Assembly (NCBI GenBank): GCA_035295125.1
Contig: DATGJP010000105.1
Coordinates: forward strand, 1-64,000
DNA from: JAICMB01 sp035295125
Lineage (GTDB): Bacteria > Acidobacteriota > Terriglobia > Bryobacterales > Bryobacteraceae
DNA: 64,000 bases
Direction: 5' to 3'
The notes under the pieces are model-generated. The model saw only the letters and a program-made list of their open reading frames with translations, was not told the origin of the DNA and did no database searches. Position 1 is the first letter of the stretch, and every line of letters starts with the position of its first letter. Below are positions 44,385 through 51,827 of this stretch, one piece after another. Made by a program: the position numbers and the translations under genes.

Positions 44385-45916
44385 TGCGTGATCCGGAGTT
44401 TGGGACGGCGGTCCGGGAAGTAGTTCTGCGGCACGAGAGACGGATCGGGATGCGGGAGCCAGATCGGTTCCGGTCCGTTGTTGAGGAGGGTGTTGCCGGT
44501 GATGCGCGGTTGGGCGGCGAGTTCGATCTGAATGCCTGGTTTATTGGCAAAGATCAGGTTGGTTTCGATGAGCGGCGCGGCGGTGCCCTTCACGTCGATG
44601 CCCGCTCCGGCATTATCGTGGATGCGGCATGCAACCAGCGATCCATGGGATGCGCCTTCGATTAGCACGGCGGCTGTGCGCGCCCCGCTGATCTCGTCAC
44701 GCATCAGAGTGACATCGCTATCCTTGATGGCCACGCCGATGTCGTGGGCGCGAACCTGGAAGCCTTCAAAACGGACCTTTTGAATTCCACTGGCCGTGAC
44801 GCTTCCATCGATGATGGCTTCGTGGGGCGTTTGAGCAATGAGGTCGATACCGTCGCGGAGATGGACGGCTTCAATGTAGGTTCCCGGCGTGACGACTACC
44901 GTGTCGCCGGGCCGGGCTTTTTGCAGCGCATCGCTGATGGTTTGCGGTGGGGCCACCGCCAGGATTTGGGGGGGCAGCGGTGCATCGGGCGCTTCCGGCT
45001 TCAGCTCGTCGACTCCCCACAAAACCAGTCCACCGGCGAGAACGCCGTAGAGGAACCAGGCAGGCGCGCTTCTGTACCATGGGACGCGCTGCGGAGTGGG
45101 GACAACGGAGAGCTTGGGATGCGTGGTCGAGGTGACGAGCGTTGGCTTGGATGGCGCGTACGACGCGGCGAAGCGCTCGCCTTCCACGAGGATGGCCGAA
45201 ACGTTGTCCTTACCCACCTCGTTTGCGGCGTCGATCAAGTTGCGGACAGCCGTCCAACGGTCGCCGGCATTCTGTTCGACGATACGCAGGATGCTTCGCG
45301 ACGAGATGGCGTCGCTGAGGCCGTCGCTGCACAGGAGCAGAGCGCTGTCGGGTTCGAAGGGGATGCGGCGGATTTCGATGAAGTCGTCGTCGTCGGGGGT
45401 ACGCTCCGCCGAGCCGACGTCGCGAAAGACCTCGTTGCGGCGCGGGTGCTGCATGGCTTCCGTTTCGCTAATCGCGCCGTTGTCTTCGAGCTCGCCGACG
45501 GGAGAGTGGTCGTGGGTGATTTTGTCGATGACGCCGCGCTTGATACGGTAGAGCCGCGAATCGCCGACGTGCCCGATCACTGCGTCGCCGTTTTCAATCA
45601 CCGCAAGAGTAAGGACGCAGGCCATTCCTTTCCAGTTCGGCTCGTCTTCGGCGGCTTTCAGAATGGCGTTGTTCGCGAGCGTGATGGCTTCCCGGATGCG
45701 CTGCTCGATGCCGCCGGTCTGACGTTCGAGGCGGGCGCGGATCCGTTCCAGGGCGATATCAGCGGCGTGTTCGCCGGCTTCGTGGCCTCCCATTCCGTCG
45801 ACGACGAGAAAGAAGCCGCGTGCCTCGTCGGCGTAGACGCGGTCTTCGTTGTTGCCCCGCACGACGCCTTGGTCCGACGATGCAGCGACCAGGTAGCGTG
45901 GAGCCACGGGCATCAT
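44381..45916 (-). CDS. PP2C-type phosphatase with membrane anchor and external beta-helix domain
   Basis: 511 residues from the ATG at 45916, chosen because it overlaps the stop of a small upstream gene (ATGA) and has AAGGA upstream. The frame stays open to 46114. The PP2C catalytic domain (1-250) has NNEDRV (23-27), VVDGMGGHE (39-46), GHVGDSRLYR, LLCSDGLSDAIS and KDNVSAILV, covering the metal-binding Asp residues. One TM is at about 286-302. Residues 327-511 form a right-handed beta-helix (RPGDTVVVTPGTYIEAVHL, HDNAGAGIDVKG, NTLLNNGPEPIWL). It is the counterpart of PstP and should dephosphorylate the kinase and its targets. Confidence 0.88.
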   Translation of the reverse strand: MMPVAPRYLVAASSDQGVVRGNNEDRVYADEARGFFLVVDGMGGHEAGEHAADIALERIRARLERQTGGIEQRIREAITLANNAILKAAEDEPNWKGMACVLTLAVIENGDAVIGHVGDSRLYRIKRGVIDKITHDHSPVGELEDNGAISETEAMQHPRRNEVFRDVGSAERTPDDDDFIEIRRIPFEPDSALLLCSDGLSDAISSRSILRIVEQNAGDRWTAVRNLIDAANEVGKDNVSAILVEGERFAASYAPSKPTLVTSTTHPKLSVVPTPQRVPWYRSAPAWFLYGVLAGGLVLWGVDELKPEAPDAPLPPQILAVAPPQTISDALQKARPGDTVVVTPGTYIEAVHLRDGIDLIAQTPHEAIIDGSVTASGIQKVRFEGFQVRAHDIGVAIKDSDVTLMRDEISGARTAAVLIEGASHGSLVACRIHDNAGAGIDVKGTAAPLIETNLIFANKPGIQIELAAQPRITGNTLLNNGPEPIWLPHPDPSLVPQNYFPDRRPKLRITQ

Positions 45917-46011
45917 GAGCGATCCTTTTTCCTTGTGAGCAACAGGGCCGCGGCGACGAACAGAAGCAGCAGCACGAGGAAGACGTATCGCGCTGTGTGA
46001 AGCGTAGTCAT
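45913..46011 (-). CDS. 32-residue single-pass membrane microprotein
   Basis: Translation from ATG 46011 gives a 32-residue peptide: a short polar N-terminus, one hydrophobic helix (FLVLLLLFVAAALLL) and a basic tail RKKDRS. It begins 2 bases after the FHA gene's stop, and its TGA overlaps the phosphatase ATG by four bases. This spacing and the clean membrane helix support a real gene. It occupies the place of fhaB in actinobacteria, whose product begins with a membrane helix but also carries an FHA domain absent here. Function unknown. Confidence 0.6.
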   Translation of the reverse strand: MTTLHTARYVFLVLLLLFVAAALLLTRKKDRS

Positions 46012-46013
46012 CG

Positions 46014-46889
46014 TTATTTGATCGCTTTGAAGTCGATGAAGAGGACGCCGGCGAGTCCGATTTCCGCTTTGTTCGGGAGCGGTACTTCGAGGTTCTTGTC
46101 GACTTCTTCGCCATTCACCTGCTCGATGCTGGCGGGGACGCGTTTACCGTTGACAGTGGTCCCGAGTGTGCTGAGGTCCTTGATGAAGAAATTGCCCGAT
46201 TCAGCGTCGCGGCGGATCTGGAGATGCTCGCGGGAGACATCTTTGCGGGCTTTGAGTTTGACGTCAACCCAACGGTCGGTTGCGCCTCGACCAATTTTGA
46301 TGAGGTCCTTGGTCATCTGGTAGGTGTGGGAGCCGGTTTCATCCTCGTACGTGAGATTGGCGTGGACGATGCCGGCAGCGCGGCGGGTGTCGACGTTGCC
46401 GCTGCGCTCGGTGGCCGTGGTTGTTGTGGTGGTGAAGGTCTGGCCGTCGTTGCGGCGCCTGGTGACGCGCTCGGTGAGCGTGCCGGCGCGGTCGTCGGTA
46501 GCCGTTGCGGCAATGGGGAAGCTTGAGTGGATGACGAGCGGGACTTCGCGGGCGTCGTCGTCGGTGTTCTCGTGGAATTCGATGGACCAGGGACCGAGGG
46601 TCTCGTAGCGCTTGTGGCGTTTCTTCGGGGCGGCGAGGGGGATCTTGAATTTCGACTCGTGGCTCTTGTTCAGAGTCGCGAGCTTCTCGTCGAGGGCGGT
46701 GGTGGCCTCGTCGCGAATGCGCTGCTCCAGCGGGCGGATGCGCTCCATGTCGTCGATATAGAGATAGACCTGGAAGACGCTCGGCACGAGGTTGCTGTAG
46801 TAGCTGGGGCAGAGGCCGGCTTCCATTTCTTCGAGGATGACGTGGATGATTTCTTCGGGAGTTACGAGAACGGCCGGTTGAGGTTGCAT
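46014..46889 (-). CDS. FhaA-like protein: DUF3662-type domain plus FHA domain (first gene of the operon)
   Basis: 291 residues from the ATG at 46889. The N-terminal region (EEIIHVILEEMEAGLCPSYY, LVPSVFQVYLYIDDMERIRPLEQRI) is DUF3662-like. The central part is Thr-rich (TFTTTTTTATERSG). The C-terminal FHA domain has IKIGRGATDRW, DVSREHLQIRRD and LSTLGTTVNGKRV. It reads phosphothreonine, probably on the kinase at 42564 or on wall-synthesis proteins. An open extension to 47018 is rejected as non-coding. Confidence 0.87.
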   Translation of the reverse strand: MQPQPAVLVTPEEIIHVILEEMEAGLCPSYYSNLVPSVFQVYLYIDDMERIRPLEQRIRDEATTALDEKLATLNKSHESKFKIPLAAPKKRHKRYETLGPWSIEFHENTDDDAREVPLVIHSSFPIAATATDDRAGTLTERVTRRRNDGQTFTTTTTTATERSGNVDTRRAAGIVHANLTYEDETGSHTYQMTKDLIKIGRGATDRWVDVKLKARKDVSREHLQIRRDAESGNFFIKDLSTLGTTVNGKRVPASIEQVNGEEVDKNLEVPLPNKAEIGLAGVLFIDFKAIK

Positions 46890-47355
46890 TGTCGGCGGTT
46901 GGGTCCTATTCACATTGTGAAACAGGTTGAGAGACAGTGGTGCGCAGCGGGGTTTGAAGCGCGTGAAGCATGCGGGGGCTTTAGGACGGCGGCTTATCGG
47001 GAAGTGTCCCGGGTTCACCTGGCAGACGCCGCTTGCGCGAGCGCCGTTGGATTATAGACCGGGTCTTGAATCCGTTTCAGCTCACCTGTGCCCAATGGGT
47101 TGTTGGCGGCCCGAGGGCACACACCTCACCCATTGTTTTTTCCCGCATGCTCAGCTTTTGCGATGCCGGCATCTTGCCTTTCCTACCCTTCCCGGTCCGT
47201 TGGAGCTTGAGCTCCGCGGTTCATTCGGGGCAGTACAGCGCCAGGCCGGGGTTTGGTCCCTGGTGGCGCGCGGCGCGCTAGATCCACGGCGGCGTTCGCG
47301 ACCGCTGGGCCGGGGATGGAAGGTTGTTGAGGCCTTCTGATTCGAGGTTAGTACG
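46890..47355. other. Intergenic gap of about 465 bases
   Basis: Divergent region between the operon and the DUF433 gene. Apart from the predicted minus-strand promoter at 47051-47080, no gene or RNA was recognised. Confidence 0.5.
47051..47080 (-). promoter_or_regulatory. Predicted promoter of the FHA-phosphatase-kinase-RodA/PBP operon
   Basis: On the minus strand: -10 TATAAT (47056-47051), an 18-base spacer and -35 CTGAAA (47080-47075). Transcription starting near 47044 would leave a leader of about 155 bases before the ATG at 46889. Confidence 0.45.
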
Positions 47356-47814
47356 ATGCCTGATGTCGGCGGCACTGAGGTTGGCGGTAAGTTATTGAGG
47401 ATTCGAAAGAAGTATTTTTCAAGGGCGGGGGAACGAATAAATGCCGTTCGGCATTCGGCGTGGCTGAAATTTGGGACGGATGATTGCTTATGGGTGGACC
47501 ACTTTCTTATTCGTTCGGTTCGCAATCGCGGCTACTACGTGACGGGCAGTCGCATCGGTCTGGACGTTGTGATCTACGATTTCCGGCGGGGACGGTCGCC
47601 GGAAGGGATATTCGAGGCGTATCCGTCTATCGGCTCGCTTGCCAAGGTCTACGGTGCTATTGCTTTTATTCTGGACCACCCGGTAGAGGTGGAATCTTAC
47701 CTGACCGATCAGGACCGCATCTTGAATGAGATTAAAGCCGATTATCCAATGCCTCAGGAGATGATTGAGCGGTTCGAGCAGGGTAAGAAGGAAACGCCCC
47801 ACAGGCTGGCTTGA
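47356..47814 (+). CDS. DUF433-domain protein, probable antitoxin
   Basis: A 152-residue protein. The C-terminal half (SRIGLDVVIYDFRRGRSPEGIFEAYPSIGSLAKVYGAIAFILDHPVEVESYL) fits DUF433, a winged-helix-like family that pairs with DUF5615 PIN-like toxins. The N-terminal 65 residues are unrecognised, and the start could be later, although no later ATG exists. Its stop overlaps the TTG start of a DUF5615 remnant. With that partner broken, it now probably acts alone or not at all. Confidence 0.75.
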   Translation: MPDVGGTEVGGKLLRIRKKYFSRAGERINAVRHSAWLKFGTDDCLWVDHFLIRSVRNRGYYVTGSRIGLDVVIYDFRRGRSPEGIFEAYPSIGSLAKVYGAIAFILDHPVEVESYLTDQDRILNEIKADYPMPQEMIERFEQGKKETPHRLA

Positions 47815-47951
47815 AGGTCCGATTTCAAGCTGACGCTGACATCGATCCCGACATTCTTAAGGGGCTGCTCCGAAGAGAACCGTCCGTCGATTTTCGAGCG
47901 GCTAGCGGTGTAATTCGTCCTAGAGATTGTGGTCGAAGTCGGGCAGGCTGA
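47811..47951 (+). pseudogene. Truncated DUF5615 (PIN-like) toxin gene
   Basis: From TTG 47811, overlapping the DUF433 stop (TTGA), translation gives KVRFQADADIDPDILKGLL, then REPSVDFRAASG, the typical start of DUF5615 toxins. After about 39 residues the sequence passes into an interspersed repeat (from about 47928) and hits TGA at 47949-47951. Full-length relatives are roughly 110-120 residues, with a later LVTHD-type motif that is absent here. The toxin is therefore inactive. Confidence 0.7.
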
Positions 47952-47957
47952 ATGCCT
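47928..47957 (+). repeat. Interspersed repeat, 5' fragment inside the broken toxin gene
   Basis: TGTGGTCGAAGTCGGGCAGG and CTGAATGCCT match the start of the copy at 25258 with two substitutions. The rest of the element is missing after 47957. Confidence 0.65.
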
Positions 47958-48097
47958 ATTAATCCCTCAAATGTCCCGCCTGACACTACCAGGTTTCTTT
48001 TAAACGTGCTCGAAGAAACCACTCAAGATCCTGAGACTCAAGACCCAAATATCTCAAGTAAGGGTGTTTGCCTCTGAGGCTGCCACGCGCCGGACTA

Positions 48098-48955
48098 TCA
48101 ACTTTTTCGTGCAATCAGGATCACCAGCGGCGGCCTATTATGCGTCTCGACCTGAGGGAACCCAGCGCGATTTGCGTAGTTCTTCAATTCCGCTGCGGTA
48201 GAAAAGCGCGGCATAAATGGCGGGCGCGCTGACTCCAGGGCTGGGCAAGATCCCTGAACAAACATCGCCCAGCCTTCGCCCGATTCTATGTCGATGGTAT
48301 CGATAAATAGACGGCCGCCCGGCCGCAACACCCGGAAGGCGTCCCGCACATAGTACCAGCGATCGATTTCGTCTAAATGGGCCAGCATGTTCGTACAGTA
48401 AACGACGTCAAACGACGAGCCGGCAAGTTCGCTGAGTCCTTCGCCCTGCAGTTGTATCAGTCGGACGTTGCCGAGCTGACCCAGACGCTCGGAGGCGTAG
48501 GTCAGCATGTTCTTCGAAACGTCCGAACCGGTCCACAAGCGGCATAGGGGCGCCAACTCGCGGCCGATACGACCGACGCCGCAGCCAATCTCCAGTACAT
48601 CGTCTTGTACTGTTATTCCCACCAGTTCGCTTAAGTTTCGAAGAGTCGGTCCGGCGGACTCGCGTACCTCCTGCTCGGAGCGCCTGCCCGATGCATTGAA
48701 GGCTGCCGCTTGCGACGAAGAGGCGAGAGTATCCCAAACGGCGCCGTACTCCCGCCGTTGGAGGTGGCTCGTCGACGGCCACCGTGGAGGCCGGAAAGCG
48801 CGGGTTGAGAATCCCCAAAGGTAGGCGGTGGCAACGAGGCATAGGACTCCGACGACGGCAAGCGCTGGAGCGGACCTGTCTAACGCAAAAAGCGTCGCCA
48901 CGCCACTGAGAACCGTAGCCGCAGGAAGAACCCACGGATACCGCTTGAGTTCCAT
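48098..48955 (-). CDS. Membrane-anchored class I SAM-dependent methyltransferase
   Basis: 285 residues from the ATG at 48955. Two N-terminal hydrophobic segments (WVLPAATVLSGVATLFAL, LAVVGVLCLVATAYLWG) precede a Rossmann methyltransferase domain: motif I VLEIGCGVGRIGREL, GSDVSKNMLTYA, FDVVYCTNMLAHLDE and VLRPGGRLFIDTID. Ubiquinone- or sugar-type methylation cannot be decided. The frame is open up to 49132, but that part would overlap the leader of the divergent DAHP synthase gene. Confidence 0.83.
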   Translation of the reverse strand: MELKRYPWVLPAATVLSGVATLFALDRSAPALAVVGVLCLVATAYLWGFSTRAFRPPRWPSTSHLQRREYGAVWDTLASSSQAAAFNASGRRSEQEVRESAGPTLRNLSELVGITVQDDVLEIGCGVGRIGRELAPLCRLWTGSDVSKNMLTYASERLGQLGNVRLIQLQGEGLSELAGSSFDVVYCTNMLAHLDEIDRWYYVRDAFRVLRPGGRLFIDTIDIESGEGWAMFVQGSCPALESARPPFMPRFSTAAELKNYANRAGFPQVETHNRPPLVILIARKS

Positions 48956-49226
48956 TGCGACACGCTTGCGTAGACGGGCCTTTGCTTGATGAAAATTCAC
49001 GATGGAAAACTCGCTACTCTCTAGTGTTCCGCACGCCGCGCGGGGCGTAAAGCGAGTTTCGGGGAAGGTGACTCTTCCGGAGGCGAACTCCATTGGCGCG
49101 CAAATTGCTGCTGACTCAGAAAGTGTGGACAAATTGGGCTACCTTCCCCATTGGCCTTCTCGCTTACCTTCCCGACTGGGGCATATGACGCGACCGGAGC
49201 GGCCGCGGCGAGCTAACACTAAGACT

Positions 49227-50585
49227 ATGACGACGTGGGCTCCGGATTCCTGGAAGACCAAACCGCTGGCGCAAGGCGTGGAATACCACTGCCCGGAGGA
49301 CGTCGATCGTATCGTCTCCCAGATCGCGAAACTGCCGCCGCTGGTGACCTCGTGGGAAGTGCTGCATTTGAAGTCGGAACTGGCGGATGCAGTGCGCGGC
49401 GACCGGTTCCTGCTGCACGGCGGGGATTGTGCCGAGAGCTTCGATAAATGCGACTCCCCGACCATCACGAATAAGATCAAAGTCCTGCTGCAGATGAGCC
49501 TCATCCTGGTGCACGGCGCTCAAAAAAGCGTGGTGCGCATTGGACGATTCGCGGGGCAATATGCAAAGCCGCGGTCGGAGGAATTTGAGACGCGGAATGG
49601 AGTGACGCTCCCCGCTTATCGTGGCGACCTGATCAATCGGGCCGATTTCACGCCGGACGCGCGTACACCGGACCCGCGCCTGATGATGGATGGCTACTCC
49701 CACGCGGCGCTGACCATCAACTTTATTCGCGCGCTGGTGGTGGGAGGCTTCGTCGACCCGCATCACCTGGACTACTGGAACCTCGATTGGGTCACCGCCT
49801 CACCGATGGCCGAAGAGTATCGGCGCATGGTGCGATCCATCCGCGATTCAGTGGTTTTCATGGAGAACCTTGCGGGCACGCATCCGAGCGGTTTTAATCT
49901 CATCGAGTTCTTCACCAGTCATGAAGGCCTGCTGCTTCTCTACGAGCAGGCGCAAACCCGCCAAGTGCCGCGGCAGCATGGCTGGTTCAATCTCTCCACG
50001 CACTTTCCGTGGATCGGCATGCGCACGGCGGATCCCGACGGAGCGCATGTGGAATATTTCCGCGGCATTCGGAATCCTATCGGGCTGAAAGTCGGGCCTG
50101 GTCTCTCGCCGGATACTTTGAAACGGTTGATCCACATTTTGAATCCTGAAGGCGAGCCGGGCCGGTTGACGCTGATTCATCGCTTCGGTTGCGAGTCGAT
50201 TGCCCGCAGTCTGCCACCTCTTATCGCGGCGGCGCACTCCACCTCCGTTCCCGTGCTCTGGTGCTGCGACCCAATGCACGGGAATACGCGTATGACGAAC
50301 GGTGGTCTGAAGACGCGGAATTTCGACGAAATTCTGAGTGAATTGGACCAGGCGTTCGACATTCACCGCGCCAATGGAAGCCGTCTGGGAGGAGTCCACG
50401 TGGAATTGACCGGCGAAGCCGTGACGGAGTGCATCGGCGGCGCCCGGGGCTTGAGTGAGACGGACCTCACGCGGGCCTACCGATCGTATCTCGACCCAAG
50501 GTTGAACTATGAGCAGGCGCTGGAGCTCGCGTTATTTACGGCGCAAAAGATGCGTGCTCTCAACGGCCACGGGAAGGGCGAATAA
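49227..50585 (+). CDS. aroG: Class II 3-deoxy-7-phosphoheptulonate (DAHP) synthase
   Basis: First enzyme of the shikimate pathway: condenses phosphoenolpyruvate and erythrose 4-phosphate. 452 residues from the ATG at 49227, where the protein begins MTTWAPDSWKTKP like plant and mycobacterial type II enzymes; ATG 49185 is an alternative. Motifs are LPPLVTSWEV, GGDCAES (metal-ligand Cys), VVRIGRFAGQYAKPRS, RGDLINR, GMRTADPDGAHVEYFRGIRNPIGLKVGP and WCCDPMHGN. It stands alone. The gene name follows the mycobacterial type II enzyme. Confidence 0.93.
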   Translation: MTTWAPDSWKTKPLAQGVEYHCPEDVDRIVSQIAKLPPLVTSWEVLHLKSELADAVRGDRFLLHGGDCAESFDKCDSPTITNKIKVLLQMSLILVHGAQKSVVRIGRFAGQYAKPRSEEFETRNGVTLPAYRGDLINRADFTPDARTPDPRLMMDGYSHAALTINFIRALVVGGFVDPHHLDYWNLDWVTASPMAEEYRRMVRSIRDSVVFMENLAGTHPSGFNLIEFFTSHEGLLLLYEQAQTRQVPRQHGWFNLSTHFPWIGMRTADPDGAHVEYFRGIRNPIGLKVGPGLSPDTLKRLIHILNPEGEPGRLTLIHRFGCESIARSLPPLIAAAHSTSVPVLWCCDPMHGNTRMTNGGLKTRNFDEILSELDQAFDIHRANGSRLGGVHVELTGEAVTECIGGARGLSETDLTRAYRSYLDPRLNYEQALELALFTAQKMRALNGHGKGE

Positions 50586-50590
50586 TCCTC

Positions 50591-50735
50591 GGTTGAAGTC
50601 GGGCAGGCTGAATGCCTTGGCTGAATGCCTGCCCCCACCCTTCCACATCCTCCAAATCGTGGCGGGACGCGAAGAGTCAGAGGCTGTGTAATACCTTGGC
50701 TCGCAACCGCCACAGGCTGCCAGGGCCGTGGCACA
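50591..50735 (+). repeat. Interspersed palindromic repeat, rearranged copy
   Basis: GGTTGAAGTCGGGCAGGCTG, AATGCCT, then a partial duplication (TGGCTGAATGCCTGCCCC), and further on TACCTTGGCTCGCAACCGC and ACAGGCTGCC match elements of the full copy at 25258. It lies in the gap before the secreted protein at 50759. Confidence 0.6.
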
Positions 50736-50758
50736 TGCACAGCGCTAGAATCGAGGCT

Positions 50759-51325
50759 ATGAAAAGCCTCGGTTTTCTCATGGTCACCGCACTGGCATTT
50801 GTCCTGTGCCGGACCTCTTTCGCTCAGGAAAGGCGCGAACCTGAAAAGCGCTCGCCTGATCAGCACTCATCCAACCAACGCTCATTCACGCCCGGTAAAC
50901 CTCCCGCAAAAGGACCTGCGCCGGTACGAAACGCTCCTCAGAATCAACCGCCGCCGCAACATTTCGATCACGCACCCGGACATCCCGATGCTCCGCACGT
51001 CGACAACGGAAAAACCTGGATCGGCCACACGACCGGCCGCGATGACCCGCGTTTCCGGCTCGATCATCCCTGGGAACACGGTCGCTTCACGGCCGGATTC
51101 GGTCCCAAACACGTTTGGCGCTTAGCCGGGGGCGGACCGTCGCGGTTCTGGTTTGGGGGTAACTACTTCAGCGTCTTTCCCGATGAAGTGGTGTATTGCA
51201 ACGACTGGGCCTGGGATACCGATCAGATCATCATTTACGACGATCCCGATCATGTGGGTTGGTATCTGGCGTACAACGTACGGTTAGGAACTTACGTGCA
51301 CGTGATGTATCTCGGGAACGGGTAA
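50759..51325 (+). CDS. Secreted Pro/His-rich protein of unknown function
   Basis: 188 residues from the ATG at 50759. The signal peptide is LGFLMVTALAFVLCRTSFAQ. Then comes a low-complexity Pro/Gln/His-rich stretch (about 22-90) and a compact aromatic domain (RFWFGGNYFSVFPDEVVYCNDWAWDTDQIIIYDDPDHVGWYLAYN) rich in Asp, Trp and Tyr, ending LGTYVHVMYLG. Similar short exported proteins occur in many acidobacteria. No function is proposed. Confidence 0.7.
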   Translation: MKSLGFLMVTALAFVLCRTSFAQERREPEKRSPDQHSSNQRSFTPGKPPAKGPAPVRNAPQNQPPPQHFDHAPGHPDAPHVDNGKTWIGHTTGRDDPRFRLDHPWEHGRFTAGFGPKHVWRLAGGGPSRFWFGGNYFSVFPDEVVYCNDWAWDTDQIIIYDDPDHVGWYLAYNVRLGTYVHVMYLGNG

Positions 51326-51382
51326 TCTCGTCGGGCGAGTTTGGAAGCAGATCTCCAAAGGCAGGGGAAATACTCCGACAAC

Positions 51383-51412
51383 GCGCAGGCGAAACCGCCT
51401 GCGCCACCCTGC
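51383..51412 (-). repeat. Interspersed repeat, second-hairpin fragment
   Basis: GCGCAGGCGAAACCGCCTGC and GCCACCCTGC match, in reverse orientation, the second hairpin and adjoining spacer of the family (compare 10928-10953). Confidence 0.6.
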
Positions 51413-51479
51413 AACCCTACCTGTTGCTTTCCCACAGAACGCCTGTTATCCTTTCTGTAGGAAACCCAAAGATCGGCAC

Positions 51480-51827
51480 ATGAAGGAAAAACCCGACGTT
51501 CTGCAGGGCACCCTGGCCCTGATGGTCCTAAAAACCCTGGATGTCCTCGGACCGCTGCATGGCTACGGAATCGCGCGACGCATCGAACAGATCAGCGGCG
51601 ACCTCCTTACGGTGAATCAGGGAACGCTATATCCCGTCCTCCTACGGCTCGAACAGGAGGGCGCTATCGACTCCGAATGGGGGGCGTCGGAAAACAACCG
51701 CAAGGCTCGCTTTTACCGTCTGACCCGCGCCGGCCGCAAGCAGTTACGAACCGAAACCCAGGATTGGGAACAAACGGCGGCCATCATTGCCCGCTTCTTC
51801 GCGGCCAAAGCGGAGGACCTGAAATGA
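51480..51827 (+). CDS. PadR family transcriptional regulator
   Basis: A 115-residue winged-helix protein: DVLQGTLALMVLKTLDVLGPLHGYGIARRI, then QGTLYPVLLRLEQEGAIDSEW and RKARFYRLTRAGRKQL. It differs from the other two in the recognition helix (LYPVLLRLEQEG), so it probably reads a different site; no CTTGA- or CTCGA-type palindrome precedes it. It overlaps the ADOP gene by four bases (ATGA). Confidence 0.93.
   Translation: MKEKPDVLQGTLALMVLKTLDVLGPLHGYGIARRIEQISGDLLTVNQGTLYPVLLRLEQEGAIDSEWGASENNRKARFYRLTRAGRKQLRTETQDWEQTAAIIARFFAAKAEDLK

Noticed and set aside
43035..44423. A 462-codon frame on the plus strand opposite the Ser/Thr kinase gene
   Set aside because: It is a codon-bias shadow of the kinase on the minus strand; its translation has no domain features. 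The same applies to the 418-codon plus-strand frame at 44744-46000 opposite the phosphatase.
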